From Saccharobesus litoralis (GTDB taxonomy: Bacteria > Pseudomonadota > Gammaproteobacteria > Enterobacterales > Alteromonadaceae), in the NCBI RefSeq assembly GCF_003063625.1, contig NZ_CP026604.1:3202065-3266064 (forward strand): a stretch of DNA of 64,000 nt, in the 5' to 3' direction. The translations under genes were made by a program, and so were the position numbers. Below, piece by piece: positions 26,253 to 35,412 of the stretch. The notes under the pieces are model-generated. The model had not been told where the DNA came from. It did not search any database and worked only from the letters and a program-made list of their open reading frames with translations. Positions within the stretch are counted from its first letter, which is position 1. Every line of letters begins with the position of its first letter.

Positions 26253-28334
26253 TTAAGCGCGCTTAAGGTTACCTTGCGGCACCGAAGGTACACCATAGTA
26301 ACGTTTACTTGATTCACTTTTAATGCGATTAAGGATCACACCATTGACTTTAGTGCCGGAATGCTTGAGTAATTGCAAGTCATGGTTAAGTTTGGCGGGT
26401 GTATTTTGCGTGACATCGGTAACTAAGTTAATGCCATCAACATATTTGCTAATGAGCAAAGCATCACTAACAGACAATATCGGCGGACATTCAAGAATAA
26501 TCCTATCATATTTAGTCTGTAATACTTCGAGTAACTTCGCAAAGCGTTTGTGCGAGAAAAATAGCAAAGGGTTACGTGGCTTACGGCCACAGGTAATGAC
26601 GTCGGCACCTAAGCGTTCGTCATAAAACTTACATTCTTTGAAACTATGAGTTTGTGCGAGTAAATTGGTTAACCCTGGTCGCCCGAGTGGTTGCTGTAAA
26701 GTTTCGGCAATTGAAGGCGCACGTAAATCGGCATCAATAATAACCACGCGCTCTAGTTCACCAAACGATTTTGCTAAGTGAAGACAGGTAGTGGATTTAC
26801 CTTCATTAGGCATTAATGAACTTATTGCTAATATTTTGGTATGACTGAGTTCGGGGAACAAGGAAAAACGCGTACGAATGGCATGGATAGACTCTTTATA
26901 TATTTCAAATTGATTCCCTGCGCCGGTTAAAATGGGTAAGTGTTTTTTCTTGCGACTAATGCGTAATTTGGGTAACTCACCTAATACTTTGTAACCATTG
27001 CTGATGATGGTTTGACGATGTCTGACATGACTGTCGGTGAAAATGCGTAATACTAAAGAGATAGCGATGGCAATGATCATGCCTAGCATACCCGCCATAA
27101 CAATGATTAACTTCTTTTTCGGTTTTATCGGATGCTCAGGTAACGACGCAGGGTCAATGATGATAATGCTTTTGGTGTGATCCATATCTTGGATCAGTTC
27201 CATTTCAGTTTTCTTTTTCGCTATCGATTCAAGTAACTGCATGTCTTTTTCGATTAGCTTTTGTAATTTCGTTTGCTCTGCACCAAGGTAAATGGTTTCT
27301 TCTAATTCTCGATTGACTTTCCGTTGGCTTGCGCTGTTCTCTAAAATGAGATCTTGAATTTCTTCTAAGCGACTAATGTAACGCATTTCAAGATTTTTAA
27401 CTGCCACTTTTAGTTGGCTTTCGGTCTCTTGAATGCGCTTAATGATTGATTGATGCTTGGGGTGTTTGTGCAAGTATCTTAGTTGGATCTGTGCAAGTTC
27501 AGCTTTTTGGATGGCTAATGTATCTACCAGTTTTTTTAATACAGCTGAGGCGGCTAAATTGTGATTACCGCTGATTAACGAAGGCGTTTGTTTAGCCAGT
27601 TCAATTTGTTCTAGTAGCGAGTTGAGTTTAGTTTTTTCTTTGGTGAGTTTTCTGTCTTCACCAATCAATTGTTCTAGTTCAGTTTTTAATTGTTTTGCAT
27701 AGCCTGCTAAATCGATAATGCCATGTTGCTCGCGCATTTCGGCCATTTGATTTTCATAAGTTTCAATTTCACGAGTAATTTCATCAATCTTTTTGTTAAG
27801 CCATGCGCTATTTTCTTGGCTTGTTGGTTTGAGCATGCGCTGTTGAAAGCCGGTTAAGTTATCGACAACTAAATCGACCACTTTTTTAGTTAAGGCAGGG
27901 GAGGCATGTTCAAATTTTACTTCAAGAATATTACTTTTTTTCGTGGTGTTGACCGATATACCATTTTGTAATGCAGTGGGTGTCCAATTGGGGTCGGTTA
28001 AATTAAACTGCGTTACGTCAATTAGGTAAAAAAGTTCGTTAGCAAATTGTTGTGACTTAATGACTTTAATGATGGTGTCCATTTGGTCATTTGAACCACC
28101 TGTTAGCTCAGGGATCATACCCGCTAGTGGGTTTTGGCTTTTTTGGCCTTGAACCATTACCGAAGCTTTAGCTTGATAAATATTTGGTAAGCGTTTAACA
28201 ACCAGTAGTGCCGCGACCACTGCAATACTGGTTATGATAAGGATAAACCACTTTTTAGACCATAGAAAAGCGAGAAGTTCGCCTAGGTCTATCTCGTCTT
28301 CTGCCTGAGTCGTGGGCTGCGCATTTAACGACAT
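26253..28334 (-). CDS. Wzc-like polysaccharide copolymerase/BY-kinase
   Basis: The 693-residue inner-membrane protein controls exopolysaccharide chain length. A Wzz domain starts at about 15 with the first helix at 32-50 (WFILIITSIAVVAALLV). A long coiled coil spans about 180-395 and the second helix about 405-428. A bacterial tyrosine kinase domain begins near 490 with Walker A in SSLMPNEGKSTTCLHLA (about 505) and Walker A' in VVIIDADLRAP. The usual C-terminal tyrosine cluster is reduced to RYYG. It ends a three-gene unit with the Wza-like export protein and an outer-membrane barrel; gene spacing is two bases. Confidence 0.93.
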   Translation of the reverse strand: MSLNAQPTTQAEDEIDLGELLAFLWSKKWFILIITSIAVVAALLVVKRLPNIYQAKASVMVQGQKSQNPLAGMIPELTGGSNDQMDTIIKVIKSQQFANELFYLIDVTQFNLTDPNWTPTALQNGISVNTTKKSNILEVKFEHASPALTKKVVDLVVDNLTGFQQRMLKPTSQENSAWLNKKIDEITREIETYENQMAEMREQHGIIDLAGYAKQLKTELEQLIGEDRKLTKEKTKLNSLLEQIELAKQTPSLISGNHNLAASAVLKKLVDTLAIQKAELAQIQLRYLHKHPKHQSIIKRIQETESQLKVAVKNLEMRYISRLEEIQDLILENSASQRKVNRELEETIYLGAEQTKLQKLIEKDMQLLESIAKKKTEMELIQDMDHTKSIIIIDPASLPEHPIKPKKKLIIVMAGMLGMIIAIAISLVLRIFTDSHVRHRQTIISNGYKVLGELPKLRISRKKKHLPILTGAGNQFEIYKESIHAIRTRFSLFPELSHTKILAISSLMPNEGKSTTCLHLAKSFGELERVVIIDADLRAPSIAETLQQPLGRPGLTNLLAQTHSFKECKFYDERLGADVITCGRKPRNPLLFFSHKRFAKLLEVLQTKYDRIILECPPILSVSDALLISKYVDGINLVTDVTQNTPAKLNHDLQLLKHSGTKVNGVILNRIKSESSKRYYGVPSVPQGNLKRA

Positions 28335-28336
28335 TA

Positions 28337-28882
28337 TTAGAAGAAGCTTTTATCTATTTTAATGATATCGCCAGGTAATATAACCGTGTGGGGTTGTGCT
28401 TTAAATGTTAACTTCCGTGAGCCACGTTGAATGGTCCATTGCTCACGCGATGCACGATCTTTTAGCCCGCCTGACAAGGCAAGAACTTGTTCAAGGGTGA
28501 TATCGGGTTGATAGTCATAGCTGCCAGGGTTACGTACTTCCCCATAAATAAAGAATGGGCGATATTTTTTAACTTGTATGGCAACAATAGGGTTCACTAA
28601 ATAGCCATCACGGAGCATTAACTCTAACTTTTGCTTAGCTTCGGTTTGAGTCAAGCCAGTAAAATCGACACTGCCTAATAGAGGAAAGTCAATTTTACCT
28701 TCTTGGCTTATTTGACCATCGTAAGCTAAGTCAGGCTCTAAGTATACCGACACTTTTATATTATCACCTGGGCCAAATTTATAGCCTTGTTTTATTTCTT
28801 CCGCGGTGACTAAAGCTTGAGTAGAGAAACTCAATAAACTGAGGATGAGGCAAAGCAAGCTAAGCGTACGAGTTATCACCAT
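28337..28882 (-). CDS. Short Wza-like polysaccharide export protein
   Basis: At 181 residues it is about half the length of E. coli Wza. A signal peptide (about 1-24) is followed by a Poly_export domain (YKFGPGDNIKVSVYLEPDLAYDGQISQEGKIDFPLLG) and one SLBB domain (FFIYGEVRNPGSYDYQPDITLEQVLALSGGL). There is no lipobox cysteine and no C-terminal membrane-spanning helix. It therefore probably acts as a periplasmic partner of the barrel protein rather than as a Wza pore. It overlaps the barrel gene by seven bases. Confidence 0.92.
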   Translation of the reverse strand: MVITRTLSLLCLILSLLSFSTQALVTAEEIKQGYKFGPGDNIKVSVYLEPDLAYDGQISQEGKIDFPLLGSVDFTGLTQTEAKQKLELMLRDGYLVNPIVAIQVKKYRPFFIYGEVRNPGSYDYQPDITLEQVLALSGGLKDRASREQWTIQRGSRKLTFKAQPHTVILPGDIIKIDKSFF

Positions 28883-30006
28883 GAGAAGTGTCCTCTAATG
28901 CTAGCTAAGGTTTGATCTATTTTTGCGTCTATGTTGGCAAAATCGTATTTAGATTGATTAGTCTTGATAGATGAACTAACACTGAAATAGTCCAATAATT
29001 GCCAATGCCACCCCAGTGATAAATTGATTTGACTGCTAGTTTGGCTGTCGTTTTCTAGCTCAACTTTATTATGACTTAAACCAATATTTAATTGATGCTC
29101 GTTTGAAGCGATGTAAGTTAGCCCCGCTGAATTTTGAATACGTAATTGGCTTAACGAATTGGTTTCGTAAGAGACCTCAGACAATTGATAACTCGATAAA
29201 GTTAAACCTATGTTTTCAGCGATTTGCCAATTATCTTGTAATTGCCAATAAATACCATCTTGACGGTTATCTTGTTCACGCTGGTATTTACCAATGATAA
29301 AACTCAAGTTATGAGAGCCGCCCGCTTTGGTGTAAAAACCTAAGCCCAGTTGACCATGTTGGCTATCTTGTTGCTGGCGGCTTTCGTCATCAAAACCTAA
29401 ATTACTGAGAAAATAAGTATCTTCAGAAATTTTAAAACCATAGGTCAGTGCAAGTTTTGCAGAGCGTATTTTTTGTGCTTGATTGTTTTCGATAGAATCA
29501 CGGCTTCGTTCTGTTAACGCTAATTGACTATTTAAAAATGCTTGTTGCGGTGCTTTACCTAATTTTAAGCCGACAGATGCGCTTTGGTTATCTGTTTTAT
29601 AGATTGCCGCATTTTGGTTGAATTCGTTAGCTTGTTGCCCTGGTAATGAGTAAGTTTCAGCTTTATAAACGTTAAATTCTAAATTAGATGATTCGCTAAG
29701 AAACAAACGGGCTGCGGGGGATACTGAGTAAGCTGTATTATTTAATTGTTTGTTATCTTGATAAGTTACACGGTTAATATTGACTGGTAGTTGAATACCA
29801 TAGCCTTCAAAAAGTTTTACCAAATTGTAGTCAGCCGCTAGCCTCAGACTTGAATCTGCAGTTTTAACTTGGCTGTTGAATAAATTGCTATTGTGCTCGA
29901 ATGTTAATGAGCTGTTAAGCTCATTTTTTTCCTTGTTCCAGTTGTCAGCGCTAACCGGGATACTAAACATTAGAAGCCATACGCAACATACTCTGATTAT
30001 CGACAT
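28876..30006 (-). CDS. Outer-membrane beta-barrel protein, exopolysaccharide-associated
   Basis: A 376-residue protein with a signal peptide (about 1-20) and then alternating amphipathic strands throughout (LNSSLTFEHNSNLF, LRLAADYNLVKLF, LSFIIGKYQRE, INLSLGWHWQLLD). It ends in an aromatic residue (RGHFSW), the C-terminal outer-membrane sorting signature. Its position ahead of Wza- and Wzc-like genes suggests an EpsL-type channel for polysaccharide. No glycosyltransferase is nearby. The family assignment is inferred from context and pattern. Confidence 0.8.
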   Translation of the reverse strand: MSIIRVCCVWLLMFSIPVSADNWNKEKNELNSSLTFEHNSNLFNSQVKTADSSLRLAADYNLVKLFEGYGIQLPVNINRVTYQDNKQLNNTAYSVSPAARLFLSESSNLEFNVYKAETYSLPGQQANEFNQNAAIYKTDNQSASVGLKLGKAPQQAFLNSQLALTERSRDSIENNQAQKIRSAKLALTYGFKISEDTYFLSNLGFDDESRQQQDSQHGQLGLGFYTKAGGSHNLSFIIGKYQREQDNRQDGIYWQLQDNWQIAENIGLTLSSYQLSEVSYETNSLSQLRIQNSAGLTYIASNEHQLNIGLSHNKVELENDSQTSSQINLSLGWHWQLLDYFSVSSSIKTNQSKYDFANIDAKIDQTLASIRGHFSW

Positions 30007-30450
30007 ATGTTTGGTATTTTCTATTTTTTATTTTGGCTTAAATATTGAACAAGGGATTTTAAGGAAAAACTGAGGGTAAGTCACCAAAAAAAATAGAATT
30101 TGACCTTTTTTGGTATAATGTAATGCGATAAATTTAGAACAAAATGTTTCTAATAGTTATATAACAATGTAGGTCAAAGTTATAAATGACCGATACACAT
30201 AAGAAAAGTTAGGTAAATGATTAAAAAAGGTAGTTGAAGATTAAACTTTATAAATGCGTGGATGATATAAAATGCTATAGATTTAGTTTTATCACTTTTG
30301 ATGTTTTTTGAGTAATTGTTAATTTTTAGCTATATGGACATAGTTTGCCAATGAATATGGCGTTTTTAATGGTTTGTTGAGATTGCTGTTTAAAAAAATA
30401 TACATTGTTAGTTATGCTGTTGAGATTTGAATAAGCGGAATATCGTTAAT
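30007..30450. promoter_or_regulatory. Divergent AT-rich regulatory region
   Basis: Over 400 bases between the leftward polysaccharide operon and the rightward oxidoreductase, with no plausible gene. It contains a GGTCA-N10-TGACC inverted repeat (30172-30191), a TATAAT hexamer near 30114 and many A/T tracts. Its size and composition suggest regulated, possibly H-NS-sensitive, expression of the polysaccharide genes, which is inference. Confidence 0.4.
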
Positions 30451-31440
30451 ATGAGTGCTTCTTTTCGTTGGGGTGTTATTGGGCCTGGTCGTATCGCTAA
30501 TCGTTTTGCTTCGGCATTAACGGCTAACTTTGTTGGTGAGTTGTATGCAGTGGCGAGTCGGGATTTGGTTAAGGCTCAACTGTTTTTGCAAAAGCACAAC
30601 GGCAAAGTTTGTTATGACAATTATCAGCAACTGTTAGCTGATCCTAATGTTGATGCTGTTTATATAGCTACGCCGCATCAATTTCATTTTGAACAAGCAA
30701 AAGCGTGTATTTTGGCTGGAAAATCGGTGCTGGTAGAAAAACCTCTTACCGTCAACGCAAAGCAATCGATAACCCTAATGGATCTTGCCAAAAAGCATCA
30801 AGTCTTTTTGATGGAGGGAATGTGGAGTTTGTTTTTGCCTAGTTACAGGCAAGTAGACGATTGGCTGAGTGCTGACAAAATAGGTCGTATTAAATTTATC
30901 ACATCAAGCTTTGGTTGTAAGATTGACAGAGATGAAAACGATAGGTGGTTGAATCCAGCATTGGCCGGCGGTGTTTTACTGGATATGGGCGTTTACAATG
31001 TTGCTACTAGTTTGTGGTTTCATAAGCAATCTGTTGAAACAATGCAGGCGAGCGGCATTGTTGGTAGCACAGGAGTTGATGAGTTGTGCTTGATGAATTT
31101 TAAGCACAGCAATATGAGTTATAGTCAGTTGTCTTGTAGCTTTTTAGCTGACTTACAAAATGATTTAGTGATCCACGGCGAAAAAGGGAAAATTCATATC
31201 GGACCGTTATTTTGGGAAGCTGAAACCGTTACTTTACTAGTTGATAATAGCGAACTCAAAATACATACTCCTTTTGCTGTAAACGGTTTTGAGTATCAGA
31301 TTGCTGAAGTAGAAGCTTGTGTTAGAGCAGGGCAATTACAAAGCTCTATTATGGATCATCAGCGCACACTGCAAACTATGCAGATAATGGATGCTGTAAG
31401 GCAACAATTAGGTGTTGTTTACCCCGCTGAGTTGGATTGA
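30451..31440 (+). CDS. Gfo/Idh/MocA family oxidoreductase
   Basis: About 330 residues. An N-terminal Rossmann domain (FRWGVIGPGRIANRFASAL) binds NAD(P), and EKPLTVNAKQS contains the catalytic-region Lys of the family. The C-terminal alpha/beta domain has LLDMGVYNV. It resembles dihydrodiol dehydrogenase-like sugar oxidoreductases. The start is set at ATG 30451; the frame also opens at TTG 30427. The substrate is not deducible. Confidence 0.9.
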   Translation: MSASFRWGVIGPGRIANRFASALTANFVGELYAVASRDLVKAQLFLQKHNGKVCYDNYQQLLADPNVDAVYIATPHQFHFEQAKACILAGKSVLVEKPLTVNAKQSITLMDLAKKHQVFLMEGMWSLFLPSYRQVDDWLSADKIGRIKFITSSFGCKIDRDENDRWLNPALAGGVLLDMGVYNVATSLWFHKQSVETMQASGIVGSTGVDELCLMNFKHSNMSYSQLSCSFLADLQNDLVIHGEKGKIHIGPLFWEAETVTLLVDNSELKIHTPFAVNGFEYQIAEVEACVRAGQLQSSIMDHQRTLQTMQIMDAVRQQLGVVYPAELD

Positions 31441-31517
31441 ATGTTATCTGCTGATCAGTGTCTTTGAATAAAGTGAATGATTTTACAGCGCTGATCTATT
31501 TATCTTTTTTCTGCTTG

Positions 31518-32039
31518 TTAACTTTTTAAGAGTTTATCTAATCTTTGCTTTAATTCATGTTTGCTTGCTTCTTTAAATCCCATTTTTTGATGTATCACTT
31601 GTCTATTTTGATCGTAGATAATTAGCATAGGTAAGCCTGATATATTGATAAATTGGTTTGTTTTATTATTGGGATCAAAGAAAATTGGCAATGCGTTTAA
31701 GTTATTATCGTCTAAAAACTTTAATGCTTGGCTGTTATCGATATCTAGGTTAATCGTGATAAAACGGATTTTTTCTTTTGGGTACTGATCAAATAGTGAT
31801 AGGTAATACGGCAATGATTTGGCACAGGGTTTACACCAACTAGACCAAAAATCGAGAACAAGGTAGTCGCTATTAATTTGCCCCAGTTGAGTCTCTACAA
31901 TATTCGTGTCGTAGGTGAGATGCCAAAGTGAACTGTTATTATGTTTATTTGCTATTAAAAGGTTGGCCAAATAAATACCACCTATAAATGCAAGTGCTAG
32001 CGCGATGACGTAATACAGGGTTATTTTCTTTTTATTCAT
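31518..32039 (-). CDS. Membrane-anchored thioredoxin-like protein (TlpA/ResA type)
   Basis: A 173-residue protein with an N-terminal membrane anchor (about 7-28). A thioredoxin fold with active-site WCKPC follows at about residue 66 (LDFWSSWCKPCAKSLPYY) and the cis-Pro loop at ISGLPMLII. It is probably periplasmic, acting as a disulfide reductant or oxidant. It is the last gene of a four-gene operon, one base after the Cys-rich protein gene, which may encode its substrate. Confidence 0.88.
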   Translation of the reverse strand: MNKKKITLYYVIALALAFIGGIYLANLLIANKHNNSSLWHLTYDTNIVETQLGQINSDYLVLDFWSSWCKPCAKSLPYYLSLFDQYPKEKIRFITINLDIDNSQALKFLDDNNLNALPIFFDPNNKTNQFINISGLPMLIIYDQNRQVIHQKMGFKEASKHELKQRLDKLLKS

Positions 32040-32040
32040 A

Positions 32041-32481
32041 CTAAACTGTTTTCGGGTGAGTGAGTTGGCAAAGCTTGGGGACTTTATTTAATAAGTTAGG
32101 GCAGTTGCCATTTTTAACTTTGCGCTTTCGACATTGTGAAACAGACCAGCTGACCGTACCAAAGTAGTCTTCAGCCATTGGCGCTTGTTGACAAAGGTCT
32201 TGTGAATACTGGCTGTTAATAAAGCATTGAGTGAGAAACTGGTCGTGTTCAGCGCTGCAAGTAGCATCTCGGCATTCACTTATTTTTTTGATCGCTTGTT
32301 CTAAGCAGTCGTTTTGATTTTTGCCTTTGGCAAATATTAATGCTTGTTGTTTTCCTTGTTCAACCGCTTGGCTAATATTTTCTTGGTTTTCAGAAAACCA
32401 AATTTGAAATGACAAGACAGTCAAAACAAAAAATAGGATACCGGCAGCGCAAATTAAATATAAAGGTTTGATATTGGGCAT
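32041..32481 (-). CDS. Cys-rich membrane-anchored protein, unknown
   Basis: A 146-residue protein with an N-terminal transmembrane or signal segment (about 6-27), then a domain with about eight cysteines (NDCLEQ, SECRDATC, LTQCFIN, DLCQQA, VSQCRKRK, GNCPNLL, KLCQLT), a pattern that suggests several disulfides. I recognise no family. It is coupled to the genes on both sides (one-base gaps). The thioredoxin-like protein next door makes it a candidate redox partner. Confidence 0.75.
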   Translation of the reverse strand: MPNIKPLYLICAAGILFFVLTVLSFQIWFSENQENISQAVEQGKQQALIFAKGKNQNDCLEQAIKKISECRDATCSAEHDQFLTQCFINSQYSQDLCQQAPMAEDYFGTVSWSVSQCRKRKVKNGNCPNLLNKVPKLCQLTHPKTV

Positions 32482-32482
32482 G

Positions 32483-33268
32483 TTATTGGTCGTCGATCAA
32501 AAGAGGTAAATTTTTTTCAGAGCCAAGCCATTTAACCGGTGTTGATTGGTTGTTTTTTTGAGTTTGCTCTAACGCTTGCCAATTGAACTCTTGTAGGTAA
32601 CAACTGGAAAAGTGCTGTATTTCGTACTTTATCAGTTCATCATGAGTGAGATAATTATTGGCATTTAAATAGTGTCGTAAACTTAAACTGAGTGAATCTA
32701 CTTTTTTATTGGCTAGGCATCGTAATACTCTAACATATGCTCCTATCGGGTTTGGATTGGAGACTAGGTTAATATCTAACAAACCTTGCTGAAGTTGTTG
32801 AAAATAGCCATTTTTATAACCGAGCTGTTCGGTTTGCATATCGAAAATAATGGCATCCCAGTTAAGTATGGTTGTATTGAGTAAGCTTTGTGGAGATTCC
32901 AGTTTAACAACTCCTTGCTTAAAAGCCCAAGTATTAGATAAAGCCCAAATATCCAACCACCATTTACTACATAGTAAACGATAACCTCCGAATTTATTTT
33001 TGGTCACTGGGTAAGTTTTGCTTAAATGCTGCATCAGCGTGTCGAGATCACTAGGTACACAATCTACGACGAAATCCAAATCAGAGTAAAAATTTCGGAC
33101 GCCTTCTAATGCAATATCTCTAATTGCCCCACCAAATAAATAAACCTTGCCAATGTCGAGCAATTGGTTGGTTATTTCGCTAACTTGGCGGCGTCCTGTA
33201 TTGTGCGAATAAAAAAAGCGCCGTAGGCGTTGGGTTAGTGCCGTACGGTTAACTGCTGTTTTAGCCAT
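32483..33268 (-). CDS. DNA-polymerase-beta-type nucleotidyltransferase, stand-alone head domain
   Basis: The 261-residue protein resembles the head domain of poly(A)/CCA nucleotidyltransferases. The glycine motif and first two carboxylates are in LFGGAIRDIALEGVRNFYSDLDFVVD (read across residues about 43-66), and a third Asp lies in WWLDIWAL near 104. All three catalytic carboxylates are thus present. The RNA-binding neck and tail regions of true CCA enzymes are missing or unrecognisable. It could nucleotidylate RNA, protein or a small molecule. It overlaps the dGTPase gene by eight bases, so the two are translationally coupled. Confidence 0.75.
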   Translation of the reverse strand: MAKTAVNRTALTQRLRRFFYSHNTGRRQVSEITNQLLDIGKVYLFGGAIRDIALEGVRNFYSDLDFVVDCVPSDLDTLMQHLSKTYPVTKNKFGGYRLLCSKWWLDIWALSNTWAFKQGVVKLESPQSLLNTTILNWDAIIFDMQTEQLGYKNGYFQQLQQGLLDINLVSNPNPIGAYVRVLRCLANKKVDSLSLSLRHYLNANNYLTHDELIKYEIQHFSSCYLQEFNWQALEQTQKNNQSTPVKWLGSEKNLPLLIDDQ

Positions 33269-34649
33269 AGAGTGCTTTTAACTCGTCATGTACTTGGATT
33301 AAATAGTTATCCGTCATACCTGATATTGCATCGGTTAATAACTGTGCTTTTCGGTATGCAATTGGCATATGGGTGTCGCCTTGCTCAAATACACGTCGAT
33401 AGTTTTCCGATATGCGTTGATAAGCATATTTACTAAATAAACTGGGGTGTTGGCCATTGTGCATATTTTCGATACCGTGCCACAACATGTCCATAATGTT
33501 GTGTATATAATTATTACCTTTTAGTTCTAATTCTAAGACACTTTTGTGGTTGTAGCCGTGAGCCCGATCAAACTGTTTCATTGAACGACAAAAATCTCGG
33601 GCTGGTGAACTGCTGATCAAGTCGTAACTTGGCGGCGCTTCACCTGATAATATAAAGTCTTTGTCTTCTATAAACTGGTTAATAGTGGCGTTGACTAATG
33701 CGGTTATGGCGTAAACGCGGAACATTTGCATTGATACATCATTAAGCTCTTTTGGTGACAAGCGTTCAGCCTTAAATTCACTATTTTTAACTTTTGCGTT
33801 CTTGGTGACCCAATTTGTGACAGGATCTTTTTCTCTGAGTGAATCTAAATGATCAATGATATCTGAAAATGAGGCAAAGCCCTTTTTTACGATATCTTCA
33901 GAATCGAGTACAGAGTAGGCTATGTCATCGCAGGCTTCCATAAGGTATGTGAATGGGTGACGTACATCTTGGTTTAACCCTGTTTCTTGCCAGATATCTT
34001 TTATAATATCGGTTTCTGATGCAAAGTAGCCGTGTTTTTTCCAATCCGTATCAGCTAAATGTTGGCTGTCGATGGGGTATTTAATCATTGATGCTAACGT
34101 GGCATAAGTTAAGTTCAAACCAAAACTATCGTTGAGCACCTGTAATTTTGTGACTAACCTGAATGTTTGCGCGTTACCATCAAAATTGACAAAGTCATGA
34201 GCTAATTTTGATTCAGTACCGAATATAGATTGTTGGTTTTTTCTAAACCATGCCTGTATAGCAGCTTCTCCTTGGTGGCCGAATGGCGGGTTACCTAAGT
34301 CATGAACTAAACCTATGGCAGAGAGAAGAGCAGGCACGCAGCGTATCATCATCATTTGGTCACAACCGTCGAAGATTGATTCTCCGTGTTCAAAGGCTAA
34401 TCGCGTGCCAATACTACGTGCTAAGCTGGATACTTCATGGGAATGAGTTAAACGGTTACGCACACTGTCGTTCCGTTCCAGAGGGAATACTTGTGTTTTA
34501 TCAGCCATTCTACGTGTTGGGGTCGCAAATAATATGCGATCATAATCACGCTCTAGCTCCACTCTGCCATTGGCCGAGTGAACCTGACTCGCTGTGCCAA
34601 ACTTATCTTTACGCCTTTTGGGGTTCAAAAGGTTTTGCCATTGCAACAT
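33261..34649 (-). CDS. dgt: Deoxyguanosine triphosphate triphosphohydrolase (dGTPase)
   Basis: The 462-residue HD-domain enzyme cleaves dGTP (and often other dNTPs) to nucleoside and triphosphate. The metal-binding residues lie in RLTHSHEV (about 70), GLVHDLGNPPFGHQGE (about 117) and ACDDIAYS (about 240), all conserved. ATG 34649, with a strong AGAGGG site, is chosen over the longer frame from 34709. Some members limit phage by depleting dNTPs. It leads a four-gene operon with a nucleotidyltransferase, a Cys-rich protein and a thioredoxin-like protein. Confidence 0.93.
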   Translation of the reverse strand: MLQWQNLLNPKRRKDKFGTASQVHSANGRVELERDYDRILFATPTRRMADKTQVFPLERNDSVRNRLTHSHEVSSLARSIGTRLAFEHGESIFDGCDQMMMIRCVPALLSAIGLVHDLGNPPFGHQGEAAIQAWFRKNQQSIFGTESKLAHDFVNFDGNAQTFRLVTKLQVLNDSFGLNLTYATLASMIKYPIDSQHLADTDWKKHGYFASETDIIKDIWQETGLNQDVRHPFTYLMEACDDIAYSVLDSEDIVKKGFASFSDIIDHLDSLREKDPVTNWVTKNAKVKNSEFKAERLSPKELNDVSMQMFRVYAITALVNATINQFIEDKDFILSGEAPPSYDLISSSPARDFCRSMKQFDRAHGYNHKSVLELELKGNNYIHNIMDMLWHGIENMHNGQHPSLFSKYAYQRISENYRRVFEQGDTHMPIAYRKAQLLTDAISGMTDNYLIQVHDELKALYG

Positions 34650-34862
34650 AATTTTCCCTCTGTGTATGCCGTCTTGAGCCATGTTAATTTTGTCGTTGCT
34701 TGAGTGCAAGTTCCTCCGTTAGTTTTTACAAGCGCTTTGAATGGATAAATAGTTCAATTAGATAAATAGGAATGATATTTTTTATTAAAATCCCCTTTGC
34801 TGCTTGTTAAATGCTTGAATGCATTTATATTTAATACATCAACGTGAACGGAATAATGTTAA

Positions 34863-35411
34863 ATGACAGATAAAAAAGTGAGCCTTGGCTCTGAATCAGA
34901 ATGGTGCTTCCGTTCTGAAACGACTACTTTACTTGCCCTATCAATTGCTCAAATTCATATGAGTTTGACTGAAGGGGATAACTCTATTAATACTCTGTCA
35001 GCTTCGTTTCAAGAATTAGCTAATATTTGTTTGAATGTAGAAAAACTGGCTAAAAATGATGAAAGCACATCTATGGCTTCTATTGTAGGTGAAGTTGAAA
35101 ATATGTCAGGGCAAATTAATAGTGCTATTGTGGCATTCCAATTTTATGACCGCTTATGTCAGCGGATGGAGCATGTCGCCTCTAGTCTAGAAAACCTAGC
35201 TGAACTGTTGACTGACGACGGCAAGTTTATTGATGCTCAGGGTTGGCAAGCGCTTCGTGAGAAAATTAAACAACACTATACGATGAAAGAAGAGCATTTA
35301 ATGTTTGAAAGTATCATGAAAGGTTCGAGCGCGCATGAAGCGATGGAAATTTACCGCCAGAGTTTATTAGAGTCAAAAGCCAATGAGGATGATGACATCG
35401 AACTCTTTTGA
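34863..35411 (+). CDS. Helical protein with CheZ-like DxxxQ motif
   Basis: A 182-residue, almost entirely helical acidic protein without signal or membrane segment. The segment AFQFYDRLCQRMEHV (about residues 93-107) matches the pattern D-x3-Q used by CheZ/CheX-type phosphatases for CheY-P hydrolysis (QDLTGQ in CheZ). Overall similarity to CheZ is weak. Nearby two-component genes (36-40 kb) make a phosphatase of a response regulator plausible. It is convergent with the next gene, with only one base between stops. Confidence 0.6.
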   Translation: MTDKKVSLGSESEWCFRSETTTLLALSIAQIHMSLTEGDNSINTLSASFQELANICLNVEKLAKNDESTSMASIVGEVENMSGQINSAIVAFQFYDRLCQRMEHVASSLENLAELLTDDGKFIDAQGWQALREKIKQHYTMKEEHLMFESIMKGSSAHEAMEIYRQSLLESKANEDDDIELF

Positions 35412-35412
35412 T

